Source of the DNA: Pleurodeles waltl
Lineage: Eukaryota; Chordata; Amphibia; Caudata; Salamandridae
Assembly (NCBI RefSeq): GCF_031143425.1
Contig: NC_090446.1
Coordinates: forward strand, 1,023,081,066 to 1,023,145,065
DNA: 64,000 nucleotides
Reading direction: 5' to 3'
Part shown: piece by piece, positions 12,801 through 22,700 of the stretch
How positions within the stretch are numbered: the stretch's first letter is position 1
Layout of the letters: every line of letters starts with the position of its first letter
Notes under the pieces: generated by a model
Told to the model about the DNA's origin: nothing
Databases searched by the model: none
The model's input: the letters and a program-made list of their open reading frames with translations, nothing else
Made by a program: the position numbers and the translations under genes

Positions 12801-13104
12801 TGCTGTAGATTCAGATTTGCCCACCGTCCACCCTGGAAGCTAGCAATGATCATATGTTTCAATTAATCCTGACATGCTATTCATTTCTCAGCATCAGCAC
12901 ACTCTCTGTACCTTACACTACTCACTCAATGAGCGAGAAAACAATCTTAGGAGGCACCATTGTGTTGATGCATTCTAGAACAAGGGAGTAGTCACAACAA
13001 GTGTCTGGGCCCAACAGTATATGGCAGGAGTATGCAGGAGCAGAACAAAATCTACAACACTACACACTATGGAAAAGATAATTGCAAGGTATGTAACACA
13101 TACA
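9885..13104 (+). pseudogene. Old DIRS-A right end (YR, ICR, right ITR), split by an L2
   Basis: A recombinase segment at about 9895-9954 (LTNPKILPKVVSTFHI) is cut by the L2 at 9955-12246. It resumes at 12247 with TQTIELPVFLPK, then IGSAISQAGIARC, LAFLGNIP and the FMKHYC Tyr block (about 12600). After it come an ICR-like segment (12740-12845) and a right-ITR-like segment (about 12930-13104), aligning with 61.97-62.45 kb. The frame is broken by several stops. Only the last third of the element survives. Its right end faces the left end of the next DIRS copy across a TA-rich stretch. Confidence 0.7.
9955..12246 (+). mobile_element. L2-clade LINE, 5' truncated, TSD ATAT
   Basis: The sequence encodes the end of an endonuclease (WTDHHCIHFTYN), the linker, and RT: NFRPICLLP, LDLSVAFDTVCHRTLL, GVPHGSSLSPTLFNIYMAPL, YADDTQLILS and LKLNTDKTE. 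The C-terminal region (SSRLDYGNALYAG, HITPHLKELHWLPV) ends at about 12159. There is an in-frame TGA near 10365 and frame changes near 10750 and 11690. The 3' end GCGCGCTATATAAATG is followed by TGATTGATTGAT. ATAT repeats at 9951-9954 and 12247-12250, and its removal rejoins the DIRS recombinase frame. The clade call follows from the RT motifs and the TGATT tail. Confidence 0.85.
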
Positions 13105-13116
13105 TATATGTGTGTT

Positions 13117-13164
<48 letters not shown>
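13105..13164. repeat. (TA)n tract between two DIRS ends
   Basis: Alternating TA with one GT interruption, between the right end of the old DIRS-A copy and the left ITR of copy A1. Confidence 0.8.
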
Positions 13165-13165
<1 letters not shown>

Positions 13166-13335
13166 GTTCGATGGCATGTGTAGCTCTAGACTCACATGCT
13201 GTGCACTGTTCCTGCCATCTAGTGTTGGGCTCGGAGTGTTACAAGTTGTTTTTCTTCGAAAAGTCTTTTCGAGTCACAGGACCGAGTGACTCCTCCCTTT
13301 CGGCTCCATTGCGCATGGACATAAACTCCATCTAG
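13165..13335 (+). repeat. Left ITR of DIRS-A1
   Basis: Starts TGTTCGATGGCATGTGTAGC. Its inverted counterpart is 19115-19314, sharing GTGTTGGGCTCGGAGTG-type sequence, the AAGTTGTTTTTCTTCGAA block and the CATTGCGCATGG block. The right ITR is longer by about 35 bp at its tip. Confidence 0.8.
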
Positions 13336-13486
13336 ATTTCACCGAAAAGCGTCAGTATTGTTTTCGATCAGGAAACATCTTGCACCGACACATCGCCACC
13401 GGCAAAACACAGCTTCGGTGGCCCTTCAGGGGTCCCGCGCCCAACCAGGGCCTGGTCGGCCTGACCGCGGAAGATGTCGAAGCCTA

Positions 13487-16086
13487 ATGGACCAGACCCC
13501 TTTCCGTTTCTGCCCACAGTGCCACGCCAAGTATCCATAGACAGACCAACATCGGGTCTGTAGTCTGTGCTTGTCACCGGAGCACAGGGAAGATGCTTGC
13601 GAGGCCTGCAAGTCCTTTCGATCGAAGAAGACCTTGAGGGATCAGTGGGCAAGGCGGATGCAGATGGCGTCGAAAAGTTCAGAACACCTCGACGTCGAAG
13701 AGGAGGAGAAGGCTATCTCCATTCAAGGATCAGACTCGGACGACTCTGACGCAAACCGATCGCCTACAGCAGCCCAACACGTGAGTATGCCTGCCCCGAC
13801 CCAAGCCCACAGTCAGTCTAAGAAGCATAAGGCCTCGGGGACGCCACTGCCGGAAGGCTATGGCTCGACCCATAAAAAATAAAGCGGTGATCAAGTTACA
13901 CCTTAGGCACAGAAAAAGGCCAATATCGTGCTGAAGTCTTCGGACTCGAGCCGAGAATCCGTCACCCAAAAAACTCGTCATCGACTCGTCGAGTCGACAA
14001 AGCCTCTCAAAAGCCTTTCGGAGCCGTGACCTTCCATCAGCATGGGCATTTTGGTGCCGAAAAAAATGGCTTCGGAGCCGAAAAAAGCCTCGTACACTGA
14101 GGAACATGGACTCTCTAAACAACTAAAGGAGAGACACAGATTTGAGGAGGAACTTCAAATGGAAGAGTTTGACGAAACTCAGGCAAGGATACAGATCCAT
14201 AAGGATACTGGGAAGATCCAAACTGCCCCTCCTCTCAAATTAAAGAGAAAACTGGCTTTCCAGGGACGATCAGAGACTGAGCAGCCAAAGGCTAAAGTGC
14301 CCAGGGAAAAATTGCCCACTTGCCATTTTTAACCAGAACTTTCTCCTCCACATTCACCACAAAGAATAGTGTCACCTCTTGCCACGCCCACTGCACAGTC
14401 ACCCACACACACTCGGCAGTCGCAAGACAATGCAGACCCCAGGGACCTCTACGATACCCCTGTGTTGGACAATAGCCCTGAGTGCTACCCTTCGAAACTC
14501 TCTCCACCTGAGGATAACACCTCATACACCCAAGTCTTGGCCAGGGCTGCTGCATTCCATAACATAAGCATGCATTCAGAGCCATTGGGGGACGATTTTC
14601 TCTTTAATACTTTGTCCACAACGTATGCCTCCTACCAAAGCCTGCCTAAGCTCCCAGGTATGCTTAAACATGCCCAACAAGTTTTTCAGGAGCCTGTGAA
14701 AGGGAGACCGATCACACTGCGGGTGGAAAAGAAGTACAAGCCACCACCGTCGGACTCAGGGGGTCATTCCGACCGCCAGGGCCGCAAATGACGGAAGCAC
14801 CGCCAACAGGCTGGCGGTGCTTCCTTGACCATTCTGACCGCAGCGGTAAAGCCGCGGTCAGAAAACCGGGGCTGGCGGTTTCCCGCCGGTTTACCCCCGG
14901 CTGGGCGAATCCACCATGGCGGCGCTGCTGGATTCTGACCCCCTTACCACCAGCCTGTTTCTGGCGGTTGTCACCGCCAGGAAGAGGCTGGCGGTAATGG
15001 GTGTCTAGGGGCCCCTGCACTGCCCATGCCACTGGCATGGGCAGTGCAGGGGCCCCCTAACAGGGCCCCAGCATGCTTTTCACTGTCTGCCTAGCAGACA
15101 GTGAAAAGCGCGACAGGTGCAACTGCACCCGTCGCACGCCTGCAACACCGCCGGCTCCATTCGGAGCCGGCTTTAGAGTTGCAGGCCTCCTTCCCGCTGG
15201 GCCGGCGGGCGCTACCTTGGGTAGCGCCCGCCGGCCCAGCGGGAAAGTTGAAATGGCACCAGCGGTCTTTTGACTGCGGTGCGACCAATTGGCGGTTCCT
15301 GCCAGGCGCCGCCCGCCGGGGTCAGAATGACCCCCTCAGTGTTCATCACACAACAGTTGCCCCCGGACTCTGTAGTGGTTGGAGCTGCGAGAAAGAGAGC
15401 CAACTCACAGTCATCTGGAGATGCACAACCTCCAGATAAGGAGAGTCGGAAGTTCGACGCAGCAGGAAAAAGGGTAGTGTCACAGGCTGCCAATCAGTGG
15501 CGCATCGCAAATTCGCAGGCCCTTCTTGCACGTTATGATCGAGTTGGGATGAGATGAGCGATATCATCCAACATCTCCCCAAGGAATATCAGAAAAGGGC
15601 TCAGCAGGTGGTAGAGGAGGGACAAGCAATATCTAATAATCAGATATGATCTGCATTAGATTCTGCAGACACTGCTGCAAGAACAGTGAACATGGCAGTC
15701 ACGATTAGATGAAACGCTTGCCTAAGATCCTAGGGGTTCAAAGCAGAGATACAACAGGCAGTACTTAACATGCCATTCAATCAACAACAACTGTTTGGAC
15801 CACAAGTGGACACAGCCATCGAGAAAATGAAGGAGGACACTGATACGGCCAAAGCCATGGGCGCGCTCTACTCTTCCCACTATAGAGGAACATTCAGGAA
15901 ACCGCAATATAAGGGGGGTTTCAGGCAACAGCCTTCAGAAGCATCCACCTCTCAGACAAAACCCACCTATCAATCCCAATATCAGAGAGAGAGAGAGGGG
16001 GGTTTCACAGGTCCTTTAGGAGACAATTCCCAAGGTCAAGGGGAAAATTTCAGCCCACTAAGCAGGCCACCTATAACAAGCAGTGA
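13487..16086 (+). pseudogene. DIRS-A1 gag
   Basis: Starts MDQTPFRFCPQCHAKYP, has an in-frame TAG at about 13538, and continues with VCSLCLSPEH and CEACKSF. This completes a cysteine/histidine cluster like that of A3 gag. Later blocks are IQIHKDTGKIQTAPPLKLKRK (about 14185-14250), FLFNTLS, GMLKHAQQVF, and, beyond the inserted transposon, DSVVVGAARKRANS, NQWRIANSQALLARYD and NQQQLFGPQVD. A GA-repeat near 15985-16000 changes frame. Gag ends NKQ with a TGA at 16084. DIRS Gag is a structural protein thought to package the RNA. Several stops make this copy dead. Confidence 0.8.
14759..15335 (-). mobile_element. GC-rich fold-back DNA transposon, TSD TCA, in DIRS gag
   Basis: This is 577 bp, with ends GGGGGTCATTCCGACCGCC and, on the other strand, GGGGGTCATTCTGACC. 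TCA flanks both sides (14756-14758 and 15336-15338). Removing the element and one TCA rejoins the gag frame exactly, as judged against A3 gag. Hairpins sit at 14785-14830, 15008-15055, 15075-15110 and 15195-15245. The hairpin order is the reverse of the element at 4647-5185, so I give it the opposite strand. It is non-coding and PIF/Harbinger-like by TSD length only. Confidence 0.85.
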
Positions 16087-17981
16087 CTTGCTCATCGACC
16101 GCCCCCAACACACATCACCTGTGGGAGGAAGACTAAGATTTTACCACAAACATTGGTCAGACATAACCACGGACACATGGGTCCATCAATTATCCAACAT
16201 GGTTACTGTATAGAATTCACACATTTTCCTCCAGATATTCCCCCAAGAGTGCACAAACTGTCGGCGCAACATTTAGAAATGTTACAGAGGTGCGGGCACT
16301 ATTAACAAAACAAGCTATAGAACTAGTACCTCAGCAACAAAAAGGAACAGGGGTGTATTCCCTATATTTCCTTATTCCCAAAAAGGACAAAACACTAAGA
16401 ACAATTTTACATCTCAGGACTCTCAACCTATTCATCAAATCAGAACACTTTCACATGGTCACACTACAAGATGTAGTCCCCTTACTAAAACATGGAGAAT
16501 ACATGTCAACACTGGACTAAAAAGATGCGTATTTTCATATACCCATCCATCCATCTCACAGAAAATACCTCAGGTTTGTCATACAGGGAAAACATTACCA
16601 ATTCAAAGTATTACCCTTCGGGATGACAACAGCCCCCAGAGTATTTACAAAATACCTTGCAGTAGTAGCGGCCCACATAAGGAGACAACACAAACACGTA
16701 TTCCCATATCTTGACGATTGGCTAATAATAGCCAACACTCAACAGCAGTGTCAAAATCACACACAGTACATAATAGATACCCTACACACACTAGGGTTCT
16801 CTATAAATTACCAAAAATCACATTTGCAACCATCCCAAATACAACAATACTTGGGAGCAACACTCAACAATCAAAGAGCGACTGCCACTCCAAGCCCACA
16901 AAGGGTACAGTCATTCCAAACCATGGTACCAAAGATACAACCAAATCAGCACTACACAGTCAGATTTGTCATGAAACTCCTAGGCATGATGGCATCATGC
17001 ATCGCAATTGTCCCAAACGCACTGCTACACATGCGGCCCTTACAGCAGTGCCTTGCAAAACAATGGACGCAAGCACAGGGTCAACACCAAGATCTAGTGT
17101 TGATAGACTGCCAAACACACTATTTGCTTCAATGGTGGAACCCTGTAGATTTAAACAAAGGGTGGCCTTTTCAAGACCCTGTGCCTCATACCATTCTCAC
17201 AACAGATGCATCAATGATTGGGTGGGGAGCACACCTCAACAATCACAATATACAAGGACAATGGGACAGTCAACAGAAACAACTACACATAAATCACTTA
17301 GAGCTGCTAGCAGTCTTCCTAGCACTAAAAGCATTTCAACCTCTTCTAGCTCACAAACACATTTTCGTCAAAACAGACAATATGACAACAATGTACTACC
17401 TAAACAAACAGGAGGGAACACACTTGTCACAACTATGCCTCCTAGCACAAAAGATTTGGCATTGGGCAATTCACAACAACATTCGCCTAATAGCGCAATA
17501 TATTCCAGGCATTCACAATCAATTAGCGGACAATCTCAGTCGAGATCACCAGCAAACTCACAAGTGTGAAATACATCCCAAGATAATACAAGAATACTTT
17601 CTCCAGAGGGGGACACCAGACATAGATCTGTTCGCCACAAAACAAAATGCAAAATGCCAAAATGTCGCGTCCAGGTACCCACACACTCAGTCTAAGGGCA
17701 ATGCTCTATGGATCAATTGGTCAGGGATATTTGCTTACGCTTTTCCCCCTCTCCCACTCATTCCTTTTCTAGTCAACAAACTGAGTCAAAACAAACTCAA
17801 ACTATTACTCATAGCACCAACGTGGGCACGCCAACCGTGGTACGCCACACTGTTGGACCTCTCGGTAGTACCTCACATCAAACTCCCAAATAGACCAGAT
17901 CAGTTAACACAACACAAACAACAGATCAGGCAACCCAATCCAGCAACGCTCAACCCAGCAATCTGGCTCCTGAAGTCTTAG
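16087..17981 (+). pseudogene. DIRS-A1 RT/RNase H polyprotein
   Basis: RT begins near 16120 (GGRLRFYHKHWSDITTD). After a frame change it gives GTGVYSLYFLIPKKDKTLR and a TAA at 16518 where A3 has a Leu codon. It then gives KDAYFHIPIHPS, LPFGMTTAPRVFTKYL and the catalytic YLDDWL (about 16709). RNase H follows with TTDASMIGWGAHL, LELLAVFLALKAF, KTDNMTTMYYLNKQ and ADNLSR. The C-terminal DIRS domain (IDLFATKQNAKCQN, NALWINWSGIFAYAFPPLP, IAPTWARQPWY) ends at 17981. From 16623 the frame is open for 452 codons. All catalytic blocks are visible, but the upstream nonsense codon and frameshift break the protein. Confidence 0.85.
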
Positions 17982-18800
17982 AGTTTGGCTATCTAAATCT
18001 TTCAAATGAGTGTATGAAAGTCATTAAACAGGCAAGAAAACCTACCACCAGGCATTGCTATGCTAATAAATGGAAAAGGTTTGTTTTCTACTGCCAAGTA
18101 ATATTGTACTTAAACGACTCATGGGCCCACCTTTTGAACCCATGCATTCTTGTCAAATCCAATTCTTAACTTGGAAAGTGGCATTTCTAGTGGCTATCAC
18201 TTCACTACGAAGAGTTAGCGAAATACAGGCTTCCACTATTGAGGAACCCTTTATACAGGTACACAAACATAAAGTGGTTCACCACACAAATCCAAAATTT
18301 CCACAAAAGGTCATTTCACCATTTCATTTAAACCAAACAGTGGAACTTCCAGTCTTCTTCCCACAGCCAGACTCAGTAGCAGAAAGAGCACTGCATACAT
18401 TAGACATAAAAAGAGCTCTAAAGTACTATATAGACAGAACAAAACCATTTTGTAAAACTAAACAATTGTTCGTCGCATTCCAGAAACCCCATGCTGGTAA
18501 CCCTATATCCAAATAAGGTATAGCTAGATGGATAATTAAATGCATACAGACGTGTTACCTAAAAGCTAAAAGAGAACTTCTCATTACACCGAAGGCACAC
18601 TCCGCTAGAAAGAAAGGGGCAACAATGGCCTTTCTAGGTAACATACCAATGACAGAAATTTGTAAGGCAGCCAGGTGGTCCACACCACATATGTTTACCA
18701 AACACTACTGTGTAGATGTGTTAGCAACACAACAAGCCACAGTAGGACAGGCTGTACTAAGAACATTATTTCAAACAACTTCAGCTCCTACAGGCTGACC
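17960..18800 (+). pseudogene. DIRS-A1 tyrosine recombinase, internally deleted
   Basis: It begins with CMKVIKQARKPTTRHCYANKWKRFVFYC, then jumps near 18095 to the LKRLMGPPFEPMHSCQIQFLTWKVAFLVAITSLRR part, losing the core-binding segment (about 240 bp) present in A3. The catalytic Arg block (RRVSEIQ) and the later HSAR and KHYCVD blocks are readable across frame changes, with a TAA at about 18516. It is non-functional. Confidence 0.8.
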
Positions 18801-18834
18801 ACCGCTTTTGGGTGGATTACTGTTTTGTAGTCTT

Positions 18835-18945
18835 TGCACAGCATGTGTATCTGCAGCTACACCATGCCATCGAATGGGATATGTCACTTACCCAGTGTAC
18901 ATCTGTTCGTGGCATGTTCCGCTGCAGATTTACATGCGCCCTCCC
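18835..18945 (+). repeat. DIRS-A1 ICR
   Basis: AGCATGTGTATCTGCAGC with the following bases is complementary to the left-ITR tip. The next part, GTCACTTACCCAGTGTAC and onward, is complementary to the right-ITR tip. Together they mirror the joined ends, as expected for the DIRS internal complementary region. Confidence 0.8.
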
Positions 18946-19114
18946 ACCTCCCCGGGAGCCCGTAGCCTTTTAAGTTGCAATTAGAAATTGTATATCTGTA
19001 AATAAACATTCCTTTAGAGCAAACTATGTACATACATATCTATTCCATTGCATGGACATCTTTACTATTCTCATTCTACCACTCCTACCTCACCCTATGC
19101 GGGAAAACAGTCTA

Positions 19115-19314
19115 AGATGGAGTCGATGCCCATGCGCAATGGAGCCGAAAGGGAGGAGTCACTCGCTCCCGTTACTCGTAGAGACTTCTTCGAAGAAAAA
19201 CAACTTGTAACACTCTGAGCCCAACACTAGATGGCAGGAACAGTTCACAGCATGTGAATCTGAAAGCGGAACATGCCACGAACAGATGTACACTGGGTAA
19301 GTGACATTTTCCAT
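19115..19314 (+). repeat. Right ITR of DIRS-A1
   Basis: Inverted copy of the left ITR with an extra tip of about 35 bp ending GGTAAGTGACATTTTCCAT. Confidence 0.8.
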
Positions 19315-19712
19315 ATATATGTATGTTCGATGGCATGTATAGCTGCAGATACACATGCTATGCATATCCCTTCCGACGTCTAGTGTTGGGCTCGGAGTGT
19401 TACAAGTTGTTTTTCTTTGAAGAAGTCTTTTTGGACTCACAGGATCGAGTGACTCCTCCTCTTGATTTCATTGCGCATGGGCATCGACTCGATTGTTAGA
19501 ATGTTTTCTTTCCGCTGTCGGGTTTGGACGTGTTTCCTCTCGCTCTGAGATTTCGATTGGGAAAACCTTAGATAACCTTATTTGTTGGTATTGTTTCGAT
19601 CACGTTTTCCATCTAGGTTTGAACAGGTAGTACAGTCGGAACCTTCTTTTGCGCCCTTCGGGGTGCGTGCGCCCAAATCAGGCCTATTCAGGCCTACTGC
19701 GTGGAAAGCCTG

Positions 19713-22700
19713 ATAGATCAGACTCCATTCCGATTCTGCCCTTGGTGCCACGCAAAGTACCCCTATACAGACCAGCACTTGGTTTGTAATTTGTGCCTTT
19801 CTCCAGACCATCGGGAGGAAAATTGTGAGGCCTGTCGATCATTTCGTTCAAAGAAGACTCTCAGAGATAAAAGACTCAAAACGGCGTAGAAAAGCAGTGA
19901 ACACCTCAACGTCGCTGAAGTAGAGCGGGCACAGGCAGCAGTCTCCATCCGAGACACAGACTCTGAACAGGAATCGGAGGACGACAGACCCATCACATCT
20001 GGACAGTATATGAGTATGCCTGCCGCTACACCCCTGCACAAAAGACATTTAAAGGCCTTGGGTACACCACTGTTGGAAGGCCATGGTTCGGCCCAAAAAA
20101 AGACTAGTGATGACCATCCTTCGGGGTCAACGCCGAAAAAGGCCACTCCTCTATCTACTTCGGAGTCAAATAAATCTGTCTAAGGCTCTGTTTCGGACTC
20201 CAGTAAAAAAGCCCATTCTTCGGAGTAAAAAATTCGGCAGTCGGCTTCGGAGCCGAGATCCTCCATTACCTTTTCAGGATCGAAAAAAAAAAAAAACTTC
20301 GGAGCTGAAAAAATCCTCATATACAGCGGAACAAGGATTTTCAAAAAAATTTAGAGAAATCCATTAAACCTCTGAGGAAGTGCCTGACATTGAACCCATT
20401 TTACAAATTATGGATGAGAGACAATCCAGAATATGCATCCATAAAGAGACAGGAAGAATTTTCACTGCACCTCCTTTAAAAGCAAAAAGAAAGCTGGCTT
20501 TCCAAGAGGAACTGGACTCAGTACAGCCTACCAGCAAAGATGCAAAAACAAAAGGAGAAGCCAATACCTCTTCACACTTCTCCTCCTCATTCTCCACAAT
20601 TATCTGTCTCACCTCACACAAGCCCACCACCAATGCCTTCTTCAACACATTCACTATATTCACAGGGAGATACAGCAGACCCATGAGATCTTCATGACCC
20701 CGATCCCATCCCAGATAATGACCCAGAAACTTACCCATGAAAACCATCTCCACCAGAAGATACCATTGCATACAACCAGTCATATCCAGGGCAGCAGCTT
20801 ATCATGGGGTAACCATGCATTCAGAGCCATTGGAAGAACATTTTTTATTTAATACACTATCTTCTACACATTCCAAGTACCAATGTCTCCCAGTGTTACC
20901 AGGCATGGTAAAACATGCAGACCAAATCTTTACCAAGCCTGTAAAAGCTAGGATTATCACAACTAGAATCAATAAAAAGTATAAGCCTGCACCCTCTGAC
21001 CTAGATTACATTACTCACCAGGTCCCTCCAAATTCAGTGGTGGGCAGTGCAGCAAGAAAGAGGGCAAATAGCCAGTCTTCAGGGGATACACCTCCTCTAA
21101 TGAAGAAAGCAGAAAATTTGACACAGCAGGAAAAAGGGTTGTTACACAGGCAGTCAATCAGTGGAGAATTGCGAATTCTCAGGCACTTATAGCTCGCTAT
21201 GATATGCAGGATATTATACAGCATCTCCCAAAAGAGCACCAGAAGAGGCACAGCAGGTAGTAGAAGAGGGACAAGCCATTAGTAATAATCAAATAAGATC
21301 TGCCCTTGATGCTGCTGATACAGCTGCAAGGAGTGTAGGAAAGTACCATCTTGCTTGGCATGTTACCCCTATTTTCACAGCATGTATGTTTGTTTTTGCC
21401 TATGTGTCACTGGGATCCTGCTAGTCAGGACCCCAGTGCTCATAATGTATGCCCTGTATGTGTTCCCTGTGTGGTGCCTAACTGTATCACTGAGGCTCTG
21501 CTAACCAGAACCTCAGTGTTTATGCTCTCTCTGCTTTTAAAATTGTCACTACAGGCTACTGACTAATTTTACCAATTCTCATTGGCACACTGAAACACCC
21601 TTATAATTCCCTTGTATGGTACCTTGGTACCCAGGGTATTGGGGTTCCAGGAGATCCCTATGGGCTACAGCATTTCTTTTGCTACCCATAGGGAGCTCAG
21701 ACAATTCTTACACAGGACTGCCACTACAGCCTAAGTGAAATAACGTCCACATTATTTCACAGCCATTTTTCACTGCACATAAGTAACTTATAAGTTACCT
21801 ATATGTCTAACCCTCACTTGGTGAAGGTTAGGTGCCAAGTTACTTAGTGTGTGGGCACCCTGGCACTAGCCAAGGTGCCACCACATTGTTCAGGACAAAT
21901 TCCCTGGACTTTGTGAGTGCAGGGACACCATTACACCTATACCTATATGTAGTGTGACCATGGTAACTCCGAACATGGCCATGAAACATGTCTAGGATCA
22001 TGGAATTGTCACCCCAATACCATTCTGGTATTGGGGGGACTATTCCATGCATCCCCAGGTCTCTAGCACAGAGCCCGGGTACTGCTAAACTTGCTTTCCG
22101 GGATCTCCACTGCAGCTGCTGCCAACCCCTCAGACAGTTTTCTGCCCCCCTGGGGCCTGGCCAGCCTGGTCCCAGGAAGGCAGAACAAAGAATTTCCTCT
22201 GAGAGAGGGCCCTCTCCCTTTGGAAATAGGTGTGAAGGGCTGGGCAGGAGTAGCCTCCCCCAGCCTCTGGAAATGCTTTGATGGACACAGATGGTGCCCT
22301 CTCTGCATAAGCCAGTCTACACCGGTTCAGGGATCCCCCAGCCCTGCTCTGGTGCAAAACTGGACAAAGGAAAGGGGAGTGACCACTCCCCTGACCAGCA
22401 CCTCCCAGGGGGGGTGCCCAAAGCTCCTCCAGTGTGTCCCAGACCTCTGCCATCTTGGATACAGAGATGTTGGGGCACAATGGACAGCTCTGAGTGGCGA
22501 GTGCCAGCAGGTGACGTCAGAGACCCCTCCTGATAGGTGCTTACCTTTCTCAGTAGCCAATCTTCCTCTGAGGGCTATTTAGGGTCTCTACTCTGGGCTA
22601 TTCCTCAGATAACGAATGCAAGAGCTCACCAGAATTCCTCTGCACTTCCCTCTTCGACTTTTGCCAAGGATCGACTGCTGACTGCTCCAGGACGCCTGCA

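Larger units (their letters stand above)
13165..19314 (+). mobile_element. DIRS-A copy A1
   Basis: A complete-length but inactive DIRS retroelement: left ITR (13165-13335), gag, RT/RNase H, YR, ICR (18835-18945) and right ITR (19115-19314). It carries a GC-rich transposon in gag (14759-15335) and lacks about 240 bp inside the YR N-terminal domain relative to copy A3. The right end GGTAAGTGACATTTTCCAT lies about 10 bp from the left end of copy A2. DIRS elements replicate through a circular cDNA integrated by a tyrosine recombinase without target duplication, and none is seen here. Confidence 0.85.

Noticed and set aside
13111..13164. (TA)n tract as a regulatory or origin element
   Set aside because: Similar TA tracts flank the DIRS ends here and at 62449. 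Simple repeat expansion at the insertion site is enough to explain it.
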